Assembly: GCA_965531145.1 (NCBI GenBank) | Contig: CBESOE010000008.1 | Span: forward strand, 1-64,000 | Direction of reading: 5' to 3' | Origin: JAQAZP01 sp965531145 | GTDB taxonomy: Bacteria; Acidobacteriota; JAQAZP01 | DNA length: 64,000 nucleotides | Part shown: positions 35,029 to 44,590 of the stretch, in pieces | How positions within the stretch are numbered: the first letter of the stretch is position 1 | Layout of the letters: each line of letters opens with the position of its first letter | Program-made: the position numbers and the translations under genes | Notes under the pieces: model-generated | Told to the model about the DNA's origin: nothing | The model's input: only the letters and a program-made list of their open reading frames with translations | Database searches by the model: none

Positions 35029-36582
35029 TCACTCCGGAGACCCCAGCTCCTCAGCCCGCTGCGTGGCCCGGCCGGCCTCATCGTACTTTCCCTGCTCTGA
35101 CAGTACCATGGCCAGCACGCCGTAATTGTCCCCGTTGTCTGGATCAAGGCGAATGGCTTCGCGAATCGCCACCTCCGCCTCGGCCCATTTCCCCAGTTCG
35201 ATATAGGCTTCGCCGAGGAACAACCGGAGGACCGGATCCAGGGGATCGAGACGAGCCGCTGATTGGTACACTTCAGCAGCCTCGGCCGGTTTCCCCTGGA
35301 TCATCAGAACGTCGCCCAGGGCCATGTGAATCTCCGGGTTTTCCTTGTCCTCCTGCAGGGCCTGACGGAAGTAGGCCGCCGCCTGTTCAGGAGGGGCTTC
35401 GGCCAGCAGGCGGTAGCCCTCGATCAGGGTGTCGTCCATGCCCTCGCCGGTAATCCAGACCTCATCGTCCATTTCCGGCGGACCGCCGCCCTCCCGTTCC
35501 GCTTCGATGCTGGCCCTGATCTGCTCCAGGAGTTCCGGCGGAATATCCTCCTCGAATTCGGGATCGATGGAGATCATGATCTCGTCATCGGACGGCTGCG
35601 GGTCCTGCTGTCGAGGGACATCCGTCCGGGTGACTGCCTGTTGGGGCTCGCTTTCCCCGGCCGGCTGCTTTTCCGGCACGGTCGCCCGCTCCGGGCTTTC
35701 ACCAGTTGTCCGGATGCCATCCACGGGTTCGGCCACGGGGGGATCTTCGGCAGCCGGCTCCGTGGAAGTGATGTCACCGCCTGCGGTCATCCCTGATACC
35801 GTCTCTTCACCGGGGCCGGTGGGCACGGCGGTTCCGCCAAACGGCTTGGGTGGCGCTCCCTCCAGCGCACCCGACACCGCATCTTGCAGCGGCAGGACCA
35901 CCTCCCGGATGTATCGGTCACCGGCTTCCTGGAGGGCCGCGAGCACGTTCGTTTTGTCCCGTGAACCATGCGCTGTCGGCGCATAGACATCGATGGTGAT
36001 TGTCACCAGGATCTTGGCGCAGGGCAGGGCGAGGTAGGCCCGGGCGCCGCCGCGGTATGGTTCGTTGGACCAGCTCGGATCTTCCGTGCCCTTTTGGGAC
36101 CACGATCCCAGGCAGGAATTCGGTCCGAACATCGCGCTGCTGACCTGCTGATCCCCGCAGACCTGATCCTCGCTCAGGGCTTTGCCGTACGCCGTTCGCA
36201 GGTCGGCCTCACCGTGCGGCCCCTGGAAGGCAAAGGCGATATGCCACTCTGTGGTGAACTGGATGCGGGGCCTGGCCGCCTCTGCTGATGACTCGCCATC
36301 CGCCCCATCTGGGGCGGGAACCCAGGACTGGATCTCCAGCACGCCATCGTTTTTCTCCACGGTGTAGCTCCAGCTCAGGATATTTCCCTGATCCGCCAGC
36401 TCTGTGCTTTGGGCCGATTCGAGAAAAAAGGGAAAAGAGGGAATGGCCTGCCGAACGGCATTTGCCATTCGGGTCTTGTCGCAATCGCCCGATTCCGGCG
36501 GTGCCGCCGTAACTGTGACCGCGGTACCGGTGATGAACAATCCGCAGAGCAGGGTCAGCAGAAGGCCTTTGGTCCTCTTCAT
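35029..36582 (-). CDS. Exported TPR-repeat protein
   Basis: 517 residues from the ATG at 36582 (GGGGAG seven bases upstream, and a signal peptide MKRTKGLLLTLLCGLF follows). Residues about 30-240 form a beta-rich domain of unknown family with two spaced Cys. About 240-370 is a Pro/Glu/Thr-rich linker, probably disordered. About 385-517 hold at least three TPR units (AAAYFRQALQEDKENPEIHMALGDVL; AAEVYQSAARLDPLDPVLRLFLGEAY; AEVAIREAIRLDPDNGDNYGVLAMVL). It is the last gene of a reverse operon, 29 bases after the giant protein's stop. It is likely a periplasmic scaffold for its operon partners. Confidence 0.82.
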   Translation of the reverse strand: MKRTKGLLLTLLCGLFITGTAVTVTAAPPESGDCDKTRMANAVRQAIPSFPFFLESAQSTELADQGNILSWSYTVEKNDGVLEIQSWVPAPDGADGESSAEAARPRIQFTTEWHIAFAFQGPHGEADLRTAYGKALSEDQVCGDQQVSSAMFGPNSCLGSWSQKGTEDPSWSNEPYRGGARAYLALPCAKILVTITIDVYAPTAHGSRDKTNVLAALQEAGDRYIREVVLPLQDAVSGALEGAPPKPFGGTAVPTGPGEETVSGMTAGGDITSTEPAAEDPPVAEPVDGIRTTGESPERATVPEKQPAGESEPQQAVTRTDVPRQQDPQPSDDEIMISIDPEFEEDIPPELLEQIRASIEAEREGGGPPEMDDEVWITGEGMDDTLIEGYRLLAEAPPEQAAAYFRQALQEDKENPEIHMALGDVLMIQGKPAEAAEVYQSAARLDPLDPVLRLFLGEAYIELGKWAEAEVAIREAIRLDPDNGDNYGVLAMVLSEQGKYDEAGRATQRAEELGSPE

Positions 36583-36611
36583 AAGAGCACTCCCCATTGG
36601 TAAATGACGTA

Positions 36612-39600
36612 CTATCCTCCGCCGACCGCCACGGCCTGCGAGTTGAGCAAGAAGGTTTCGACCTGTTCGCTGTTGGCCCGTCGCTGCAACTCCTCGATCC
36701 GGCGCCTGATGTCCTCGGGCGGATCATCCTTGAGCAGTCCGGTGGGCTGCCACTGCTTCAGGTACATTGCATCGATGAGTGTCCGCGAGGGGTGCGTGGT
36801 TGTGGGCGATGATTGACCCGCCGCAGCCTTCATCCCTTCGGCGTTGGCAATCGCCATCCACCAGTCCGCCTCGGGCGGGATCTGTTTGAGCACCATCGTC
36901 TGCTGGTCGCGACTCATGCGGTTCCAGACGGCGGCCTGGGAGAGGATGATCTCCTTCATCTTCAGCTCGATCACCTCCTGCCGGGCCACGTCCCGCTCGA
37001 TCCGGGCCTCCTTGGCCGCGAGCTGGAGGTCCTTGATGGCCGTGGCCTGGTCCATGATGGTCTTGCGGATCGCCACCTTGAAAAATGCCTCGCTGCGGCC
37101 GATGTTCTCCACCATGGCCAGATCCAGTGGTATCTTGTCCCCCTTGAGCGTACCAAAAACCTCGTGCAGCGGCAGCCCCTCTTTTCGGGTGATCCACTGG
37201 TCGAACAGCTTGATCCAGGCCGGGCCGTCCATCATCACCAGCTGCTTCTTGCCCCGGACCTTGATTGGTGTCGTGGGCAGGCCGAGTTCCTTCATTCCGC
37301 CAGGCGTTTTCAGGATCTGCTTGGCGACCTCCACGAGAACCCGTTCAGCACCGTCCCATTTCATCTCGTTGACCTTCTCCCGGGTCATGGCCTTCAGCTT
37401 CATCCGACCGAGAGGTGACGAGACGAGCATGGCGAATAACGGACCGCGGATGGCGTACTTGCCGGCCAGGACCTTCTGGTACGCTTTCATGTCCCGCGGG
37501 TTTTTAGGCAGGTGCTGTTGTACGTAGCCCAGGTTGCCGATCACCGCGTCGAAAGCCATCCACGGCTCCAGCGGCACCTTTCCGTACAGCTCGTCGTACT
37601 TCGACATCGGTTCGTTGACCAGCTCCAGCGAATCACCGTCCCTGCGGGTCGGGGCGTTCTTCAGGTACCCCCCCAGGCGTACGGACAGGTTGTGGCGGAA
37701 GAGGTTGCCCCGGTCCAGGTAGCGTTCACCGTCGCTGGCGTTGCGGATCAACTGGTCGATGGTGCTCTTGATCCCCTTGGCCAGCTCGTTCCGTAGTGCG
37801 GGGTTCTTGATATCGTGGAGGAAACGGGGTACCGATTCTCCGGTGGGGAAAAACTCCGGGGCGGGATCAACCATGACGCTCATGTCGAACCCGTCCAGAT
37901 CGATCCTGCCTGTGTACTCCTGGTAGAAGCTCATGAAATCATCGCGCAGCTTTGCACGGGCCGCCTCGGGCATGTCCTTGGCCACCAGGAAAGTGAAATC
38001 GATGTCGCTGTCGACCTTCTTGTACGCGGCCGAGTGCTTGTCCCCGGCCGAACCGATGTAGAGGATCGAAACGATGTCATCGCTGTTGGTCCGTTTGTCA
38101 TTGCTGTTACTCTTTTTCAGCATGAATTCGACCTGGGCCATGGCCAGCAGTTCACGCCGCAAGTTGTCCACCTTGATGCTCAGCGGGTCGTTCTTGTTCA
38201 ACCCGAGTTTCATGACCCGCTCTTTCCAGCCCAGGCCCTTGAAGAACGCCTTCAGCGTTATCAACCGTTGTTTTGGTGTGTTCAATGTCGGAGCGAGCTC
38301 GCCGGTGAACAAGTTGTCGTAGCGCTCCTGCAGCTTCTCCTTGGTCAGGGGTGCACCATTGTCGTCCAGAGCCTGCCTGGCCTCGGCATGGTCTTTGGTT
38401 GCCGCCTTGATGGTCGCCGGATCCGCATTCACCAGCTTCTTGGCCTTGATTTTTTCACGTGCGGCCTTGCTCTTGCTGACACAGTCAAAGAAGGTCCAGT
38501 ACTCGGACACCGATCGCCGTGCCTGCTGACGCTGGCTCCAGAGGGAGTTGTCCACCACCCGGGGCTTGAAACGCGCGGCGGTGTTGACCAGCAGGGTGGC
38601 CGACTCGGACATCAATGACCGGCCGTTCTTCATCTGCGCCTGGCCGGTGTTGACCAGGGCATTGGCGATGAAATCGGCCCAGGCCGTGTCCAGGCCGAAA
38701 TAGCCTTGCAGGATGCTTTTGCGAACGATGTCCTGCTGCACCACCTGGATAACGACGATGGTGCCCAGCCCGGAGGTGGCGCGGGCCATGGTCTGCCATT
38801 CGCGCTGGACAAGGGCACCTTCGACGAAATCGGCAAAGGGGTTGAACTGGCGCCAGACAAAATCGGAGAATCCGCTGGCCGGCAGCGGCCGGGTCCAGAT
38901 GGACTTGACCGCTCCCGCCTCCATGGTGGTGGGGGATGGCGTTCTGGCCCGGATGGGCAGAACGCTGCCGATACTCTGGCCCATGAACTCGAAAAGCGCG
39001 GTGTGGATACCCATGTTGCCCATATGGGTCGCCACTTCCATGCCGGCTTCGACGGTCTTCTGCCAGACCAGCTCCTTGCGCAGCGCTTCCACATTGGCCA
39101 GTGGCTGGACCTTGGGATTCCACTCGGCCGCCTGGTAGTAGCATTCCAGCGCGCCGTCGTAGTCCCAGACCATCAACTTGTCGGCCCCCTGCATCTGGAA
39201 GATCAGTGCCTGCTTTTCAGAGACGTCGATCATCATCCGGGCGCGGTTTCGCACCTTCATGCGCTGCAGCTCGGCCAGTTTTTCCGGGTCGTCCAGGTGT
39301 TTGGGGATCTCCTTTTCGATCAGGTCCATGCGCCGCTGGCAGGCCAGCCGGTCGCGTACCAGGCTCCACTGCAGGAAATCGGGATGATCTTCCTCAAAGG
39401 CGAGATACCAGGCGTACTTGCGGGGGAGGTTTTTGTTCAGCTTTCCCAGACTAAAGTCGACCATCCGCAGCGCCCGGTGCAGCCCCTCGAGTTCCTGGAT
39501 CTGCGCCTCTCGGTTTTTGATATAGGCATGGGTGGCGCTGAAGTGGTCTCCGCCCAGTTCGGTGTCCTGGAGCGCCACACGGACAAAATCCATTGGGTTG

Positions 39601-42600
39601 GTGGTCAGCCGCTTCAGATGATTGAAATGTCCGGACGCCTCGGCGCCGATCTTGGAATTGAAGGCCCGGTTCATGTCGGCCAGGGTCAGCTCCGCATGCC
39701 GGATGGCCATCTCCAGCTCCCGGTCCATCTGCCGGATGATGTCCGTCTCGAAACAGGCTTCCAGGCGATCGAAAGCCCCGCTGGTGCTTTCGTGGAAGAT
39801 GCGGTTCTCGTCCAGCGTGGCCAGGGCCGGGTCAGAGAGAATACGGGCGGCCAGCCCGCCCATTTCATCGTCGTCCAGGTCCCCCATCCGTTTCCAGGCG
39901 GCGATGCCCTCCCTTGATTTCTTGCGGCATTCCTTCAGCTGGTGCGTGGTTTCGGCGGATATGGTGCCGAAGATTTCGGTGCCGAAGTACCCCTCCGAAT
40001 AGAAGTTGACCACACGCTTTGTGCCGTCGAGGGTGGCACCCAGAGCGGACAGACCCCCGGCCAGTACGTACTTGAGCGAGAAGATGAGGGCCTGGGCGGA
40101 AGCGTCTTTGAATTCTTCGGCCAGTTCGAGGTTCTTTGTTTTCTTGTGTACGCCGTAGACGCCGGCCAGGTAGCTGTCCTGCTCCATGATGGAGGCTTCG
40201 CTTTCGGCCTGCATCACCATCAACGCCTGGACGCCCATGTCGATGTAGACGTCGCGCAGCTGCCGCTGACGCGGGCGCAGCTTCTTCATGCCGTCCGCTG
40301 TGTCCAGGGACTGCGTTCGGACCAGCTCCGTCCTCACTTCGCCAAGCCGGCGCTGCACCCGCATCAGGCGCATGCTGTTGATCAGCTGCTGGGCGTTGAG
40401 GATGTGCAGCAGGTCATCGCGATACAGATCGTAGCGCAGTTTCTTCAGACTGAAGGTGTCCCAGTGAATGACGAAGTTGAAGCTGCGCGCCTCGTCCAGG
40501 GCCGATTCCGTGGATCGGGCCAGACAGCGGGCACGACGGTTGAGGCTGGCGATCAGCGTGGCTTCCTCGCCCTCGGTAAAGCTCTCGTAGATCGGGCTGA
40601 TCCCCCGGAAATACGCGGTTTCGATCTGGCGCAGTTCCCGGGCCAGCTGGGCGTGTTCCTTCAGATACTTCAGGATCTTCTTCTCGTCGTCCGAGGCCTC
40701 GGTGTCCAGATTGTCCTGGACAAAGGATTCGAACTCGGCGACCTTGCCCGCATACCTGGAGCGTGCATCCTCGGCCGCGTGAATACCCTCCAGCAGCGGC
40801 ATGCGCCGGGCCAGGTTCTGGGGGTCGTTGGGATTCTGAAACACGCTGGGTGTGGTCTTGTTCGCCTGTTCCTTCTCCATCTGCTCAAAGGCCCAGTTCC
40901 TGGCCCCGCCGGGAAGGACCAGGTCCAGGGGGGGGCACAGTTTCTCGAAAGGATCACGCACCTCGAACGCGTCGGCCAGGGTGCCGTGGCCGCCATCCGA
41001 GTTGTAGACGGTGAGCGTACGCAGGCCGGTTTCGGCCATGGTACCGAGTTCGACGGTGGCCACCCACTGGATGGCCGTGGACTGCGGATCGTCATTCCGG
41101 CCGAAATAGGTGGGATGCTTGATCTCGATGTCCGGTCCCAGGGAGATCCGGCACCCGGTCTCCACGTTCTCCGCGACGATGAAGATGCCCAGTTCATCCC
41201 CGGGATAGGCGTAGTCGGGCCAGATGCTCGCAATGCTGATCGACGGAGGCGTCAGCGGTCGGCCATGGTCCACCGGGGTGATGCCCTCGGGGATCTCATC
41301 CACGGATACACCACGGTAGGAACCGTGAAGTCCGATGCTCTTGATCGGGGGGTCTCGCTTGCTCAATGGACGCAGGGCCTCGATCAGGGCGTAGCTGTCG
41401 GTGAAGGGCCCGGCCATATGATCATATGAATAGGTGAACGTCCCGCCGATGCCGTCTCCGACCAGGAAGGTGTTGTTTGCTTCGTTCGGTATGGAGGTGA
41501 TCATCAACCACAGGTCGTCCTTTTTCAGTCCGCCGTAGGTGGAGTGTCCCGTGGCATGGACGAGATACTGTTCGCGGAAGGTTTTGCGTGGCGTGATGTT
41601 CCTGTCCATGCGGTGCAGAACGGCGATGGTGCCGGGTACGCTGTAGTGCATGCCCCGTGACTCGAGGGTGAATTCCGGATTGGGACCTCGATCCAGACGC
41701 AGATGGTACGGGAGACCGCGGAATTTTGCGGTGATGGTCTCCTTGGGCGGCGCCAGGGGATTGTATGAGTAGGCGATATCGGTCAGGTCGCCGATGAGGA
41801 CCCGCAACGCCTGGGGCCAGGAGGTGAAGATCTCGTCACTGCCTTCCCGCGGCAACAGGATCTTCTTCTCCGCCGGCTCGTCGCTCTGGCCGGCCCAGAT
41901 GACCCCTCTCTTGCTCAGCGGCAGCTCGTATTCATACCTGGTGCCCACGTGAAGCCACTGGCCCTCCACGGCGTAGATGACCCAGTCCTCCAGCCGTTTG
42001 TCGCCCTTGCGCGGTTGCAGGGGATAGGCTTCGTCGCCGTAATCCTTTGGATCCTCCGGCATCATGTTGGCTTCGACACGCGGCTGGACATCCATACGAA
42101 CATTGCTGTGCACGGGGGGCCAGAGATTGACCAGATCGACGCCATGACGCTTCATCACACTGGACATGGTGAAGCTGTCGTAAAATGGGCCCTCGACCTT
42201 GTCCAGCTTGTAGGCGATGGTCCCGCCCCAGCCATCGGCCAGCCGGACTGAGTAGCCGGTGGGGATACCGATGCCGGGAGCGTGGTCCACACACATCCAC
42301 ATGTCATGGGGGACCGGGCCCTTGGTGCTGCTGTACTCCAAAGCGTGCACGAGCCACTGGCGCCGGCTGAATACGCTGCGCGGGGTGATGTTATGCCGGC
42401 CCAGCAGTTCCCATTCCTCTATCCAGTCATATTCGAGCGCCTTGTAGAAGGTGTTGTTCAGCGCCATCGCCGAAGCCATCTCCTCGTCGAAGCCCACTGT
42501 CAGCCGAAGCTTGTATTCCTTTTTTCTGAACACGCCCATGATATACCGGGCCGGGCCGCCGGCCGCCGGAGGCGCGAATTTCAGTTGCACCTTGCTCAGG

Positions 42601-42911
42601 TGATCGCAGAAATCCTTCACGGCCTCCTCGTGGGACATGTAGCCGCGGGCGACCAGTTCCTTGTCGAGAGGCTCTTCGGAGGTGCCGCCGCCGATTTCAT
42701 TTTTTTGCATCCAGACGGCATCGAATTCACTGCGCGGCCCGATGCGCAGCCAGCCCGGATCGGTCACGTATATGACATATTCCGTGGCCCGGGCCTGGGC
42801 CGCCTCGCGGGTCTCGGGCAGGCCGGCCCGCTCGCCTTTCGTGTCGGCGGCCAGGGTCAGCGTGGGGATCAGGAGAAATATTGCTACTGCGGTCGTGATG
42901 AATCGCATCAT
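36612..42911 (-). CDS. Giant exported protein with duplicated N-terminal module and a nucleotidyltransferase-like motif
   Basis: 2,099 residues from the ATG pair at 42911/42908 (GGGAGTGATC upstream; signal peptide MRFITTAVAIFLLIPTLTLA). Residues about 30-570 contain two tandem modules of about 260 residues with matching landmarks (YVIYVTDPGWLRIGPRSEF / WVIYAVEGQWLHVGTRYEY; ITPRSVFSRRQWLVHA / ITPRKTFREQYLVHA; DGWGGTIAY / DGIGGTFTY). An Ig/IPT-like domain follows at about 580-690. A very long alpha-helical region covers about 700-1,600. Near 1,610-1,670 is GSAGDKHSAAYKKVDSDIDF with a later LDGFDMSVM: the G-S...D-x-D plus third Asp of polymerase-beta-type nucleotidyltransferases. The C-terminus is helical and charged. 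I know no described family with this whole layout. Confidence 0.82.
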   Translation of the reverse strand: MMRFITTAVAIFLLIPTLTLAADTKGERAGLPETREAAQARATEYVIYVTDPGWLRIGPRSEFDAVWMQKNEIGGGTSEEPLDKELVARGYMSHEEAVKDFCDHLSKVQLKFAPPAAGGPARYIMGVFRKKEYKLRLTVGFDEEMASAMALNNTFYKALEYDWIEEWELLGRHNITPRSVFSRRQWLVHALEYSSTKGPVPHDMWMCVDHAPGIGIPTGYSVRLADGWGGTIAYKLDKVEGPFYDSFTMSSVMKRHGVDLVNLWPPVHSNVRMDVQPRVEANMMPEDPKDYGDEAYPLQPRKGDKRLEDWVIYAVEGQWLHVGTRYEYELPLSKRGVIWAGQSDEPAEKKILLPREGSDEIFTSWPQALRVLIGDLTDIAYSYNPLAPPKETITAKFRGLPYHLRLDRGPNPEFTLESRGMHYSVPGTIAVLHRMDRNITPRKTFREQYLVHATGHSTYGGLKKDDLWLMITSIPNEANNTFLVGDGIGGTFTYSYDHMAGPFTDSYALIEALRPLSKRDPPIKSIGLHGSYRGVSVDEIPEGITPVDHGRPLTPPSISIASIWPDYAYPGDELGIFIVAENVETGCRISLGPDIEIKHPTYFGRNDDPQSTAIQWVATVELGTMAETGLRTLTVYNSDGGHGTLADAFEVRDPFEKLCPPLDLVLPGGARNWAFEQMEKEQANKTTPSVFQNPNDPQNLARRMPLLEGIHAAEDARSRYAGKVAEFESFVQDNLDTEASDDEKKILKYLKEHAQLARELRQIETAYFRGISPIYESFTEGEEATLIASLNRRARCLARSTESALDEARSFNFVIHWDTFSLKKLRYDLYRDDLLHILNAQQLINSMRLMRVQRRLGEVRTELVRTQSLDTADGMKKLRPRQRQLRDVYIDMGVQALMVMQAESEASIMEQDSYLAGVYGVHKKTKNLELAEEFKDASAQALIFSLKYVLAGGLSALGATLDGTKRVVNFYSEGYFGTEIFGTISAETTHQLKECRKKSREGIAAWKRMGDLDDDEMGGLAARILSDPALATLDENRIFHESTSGAFDRLEACFETDIIRQMDRELEMAIRHAELTLADMNRAFNSKIGAEASGHFNHLKRLTTNPMDFVRVALQDTELGGDHFSATHAYIKNREAQIQELEGLHRALRMVDFSLGKLNKNLPRKYAWYLAFEEDHPDFLQWSLVRDRLACQRRMDLIEKEIPKHLDDPEKLAELQRMKVRNRARMMIDVSEKQALIFQMQGADKLMVWDYDGALECYYQAAEWNPKVQPLANVEALRKELVWQKTVEAGMEVATHMGNMGIHTALFEFMGQSIGSVLPIRARTPSPTTMEAGAVKSIWTRPLPASGFSDFVWRQFNPFADFVEGALVQREWQTMARATSGLGTIVVIQVVQQDIVRKSILQGYFGLDTAWADFIANALVNTGQAQMKNGRSLMSESATLLVNTAARFKPRVVDNSLWSQRQQARRSVSEYWTFFDCVSKSKAAREKIKAKKLVNADPATIKAATKDHAEARQALDDNGAPLTKEKLQERYDNLFTGELAPTLNTPKQRLITLKAFFKGLGWKERVMKLGLNKNDPLSIKVDNLRRELLAMAQVEFMLKKSNSNDKRTNSDDIVSILYIGSAGDKHSAAYKKVDSDIDFTFLVAKDMPEAARAKLRDDFMSFYQEYTGRIDLDGFDMSVMVDPAPEFFPTGESVPRFLHDIKNPALRNELAKGIKSTIDQLIRNASDGERYLDRGNLFRHNLSVRLGGYLKNAPTRRDGDSLELVNEPMSKYDELYGKVPLEPWMAFDAVIGNLGYVQQHLPKNPRDMKAYQKVLAGKYAIRGPLFAMLVSSPLGRMKLKAMTREKVNEMKWDGAERVLVEVAKQILKTPGGMKELGLPTTPIKVRGKKQLVMMDGPAWIKLFDQWITRKEGLPLHEVFGTLKGDKIPLDLAMVENIGRSEAFFKVAIRKTIMDQATAIKDLQLAAKEARIERDVARQEVIELKMKEIILSQAAVWNRMSRDQQTMVLKQIPPEADWWMAIANAEGMKAAAGQSSPTTTHPSRTLIDAMYLKQWQPTGLLKDDPPEDIRRRIEELQRRANSEQVETFLLNSQAVAVGGG

Positions 42912-42945
42912 GATCACTCCCTTGTGAAGCGGGTTGTTTTTCGGG

Positions 42946-43740
42946 CTAGCGATCGCGCTTGATGATGTGATAACCGAAGGCGGTTTCGATGACCTCGGAA
43001 ACGCCTCCAGGCTGCAGCTCGAATGCGGCGGCTTCAAAGGTACTGTCCAACTGACCGCGGGAAATGAACCCCAGTGAGCCGCCGTAGAGCGCTGAAGGGC
43101 AGTCGGAATGTTCGGCGGCCACGCTGGCGAAATCAGTGTCCGTTTCCCGGCATCTGGCCAGAAGCTCTTCGGCCAGGGTGCGAGCTGCCTGTTGGTCGCG
43201 GTCCGTTCGGGCCCGCACCGCTCCCTGAAAGGTCACCAGAATGTGCGAGACCGCGATCTCCTCGAACTCCAGTCTCGTGATGACATGAAAACCACAGGCG
43301 GTCTCCACCACGTCGGAAATCTGGCCCAGGCCCATGCTGTAGGCTGCTTCCTCCAGTTCCCGCGCCAGTTCACCGCGTTCGAGCGCGCCGAGAATCCCGC
43401 CGCGGGAGGCGGAGGGACCATCCGAGTGCTCGCGGGCCAGGGCCTGGAAGTCGGCTCCGGTCTGGCGGGCCTGGCCGCACAGCTCGGCGGCGAGTTCTCT
43501 CGCCTCTTCTTTTGTCCGCTTGATGTTTTCCGGCGCCCCGAGAGCACCCTTGTAGGAAACCAGAATCTGCGCTGCGGCGACCCGGATGGGCGTCTCTGCC
43601 GGTGGCTGGGGCAGCCGCTCCGGATCCGCGTTCCGCAGTGTCACATCGCCCCGGTTGCAGCTGCAGCCTCGGTCACCGCAACTGACGATCAGGCTTGCCA
43701 TGAGGAGGAGTGCCAACCAGGCCGTGGTTCTTTTCACCAT
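42946..43740 (-). CDS. Parvulin-type peptidyl-prolyl isomerase lipoprotein, two rotamase domains
   Basis: 264 residues starting with a lipoprotein signal (LALLLMASLIVSCGD, lipobox VSC). Two tandem PpiC/rotamase domains lie at about 52-150 and 155-264. Each has the hallmark AQILVSY or SHILVTF opening, then FQALAREHSDGPSASRGGILG or FASVAAEHSDCPSALYGGSLG, and closes with GFHVITRL or GYHIIKRD. It is anchored to a membrane facing the periplasm and helps fold exported proteins. It is first in the operon, 34 bases before the giant protein, so it is plausibly a dedicated chaperone for it. Confidence 0.9.
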   Translation of the reverse strand: MVKRTTAWLALLLMASLIVSCGDRGCSCNRGDVTLRNADPERLPQPPAETPIRVAAAQILVSYKGALGAPENIKRTKEEARELAAELCGQARQTGADFQALAREHSDGPSASRGGILGALERGELARELEEAAYSMGLGQISDVVETACGFHVITRLEFEEIAVSHILVTFQGAVRARTDRDQQAARTLAEELLARCRETDTDFASVAAEHSDCPSALYGGSLGFISRGQLDSTFEAAAFELQPGGVSEVIETAFGYHIIKRDR

Positions 43741-44363
43741 GGTTTCGACCTTTCGTCATCCCTGCTGGCGCAGTGAGAGAGACGACAGTTTCATGGGTTG
43801 CGGGAGTTTGACGATCGCCTTTGGTAAAATATTACTCCAGATCGCGAAAGCGAGGCAAGCAGCTTGAAAGCATTGATGAAACTCACGCCGGTCCCTCGCG
43901 CGCGGCAGGGTTGCCCGAAAGCTGTGCTGCTCATTTCAGCAGATCTGTGATCGCGGCACACATTGAGGCTGACAGTGAAACAATCATGATCCGTTTCAGG
44001 GCCAGGACGGGATCGTCGCTCCTGGGGCATTTTGCACGATGGTGAGCAGCAGGCCGACGACGATGGTCGAGATCAGGTGGATGGATACCACGTGGAGGAA
44101 ATAGTTGGGGAGAAGACGGCGGCACCACGCCGAGGCTTGGTGCCACCCGATCTGCCCGCAAGAATCTGGATAGTTGAGCCTGCGTCTGCGCGACGAGATG
44201 TTGAGCTGGAAGCGCAGCGGTGTGACAGATTTCACCCATCGATTCGACGCGATCGGTGAAATCTGAGGAAATTCAACAGCTGCGATCAATCAGATGCCCA
44301 ATGTGATTAGTGTTCGTATTCACCCGACACACACCGGCAGGTCAAGCTGAGAAGTCGCAGCTG
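43741..44363. other. Gene-poor region between the parvulin operon and gltX
   Basis: About 620 bases with only short frames of non-protein-like composition on both strands. A forward promoter-like pair, TTGACG (43808-43813) and TATTAC (43830-43835, 16-base spacer), would read into it. One minus-strand frame contains a hydrophobic stretch (FLHVVSIHLISTIVVGLLL, about 44050-44110), possibly a decayed membrane gene. No RNA family recognised. Confidence 0.5.
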
Positions 44364-44394
44364 TTGGGCTTTGGGGGCCAGTATCTGTTATAGT
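44364..44394 (+). promoter_or_regulatory. Extended -10 promoter for gltX
   Basis: TGTTATAGT (44386-44394) is an extended -10 element. A TTGGGC at 44364-44369 is at 19 bases, too far for a strong -35. It gives a leader of about 190 bases before gltX. Confidence 0.5.
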
Positions 44395-44521
44395 GCCCGT
44401 CGTTTGATGGGCTTTCGTTCGATTGTAACGGTGATCTCGGGTGTGGTTCGAATTGGTCCTGTCCGGGTCCGCCAGCCATCAATCACCTTTCTGATACCGG
44501 TTCCCGACTGCGGGCCCGGAG

Positions 44522-44556
44522 AAACGGCAAGCCAGCGATCCGGGGCTTGCCGTTTT
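44522..44556 (+). terminator. Terminator-like hairpin in the gltX leader
   Basis: AAACGGCAAGCC and GGCTTGCCGTTT form a perfect 12-bp stem with a 10-base loop, ending in TTTT. It lies 34 bases before the gltX ATG and downstream of the gltX promoter. A CCCG/CGGG-rich segment just before it (44498-44520) could form a competing fold, which would make an attenuator; that part is inference. Confidence 0.6.
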
Positions 44557-44590
44557 CATGTTCGACGAACCCGGCAGGACAAGGAGTGAG

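Noticed and set aside
43821..44289. Several short frames in the spacer before gltX
   Set aside because: No ribosome sites, mutually overlapping on both strands, compositions unlike the neighbours. One hydrophobic stretch noted as a possible relic only.
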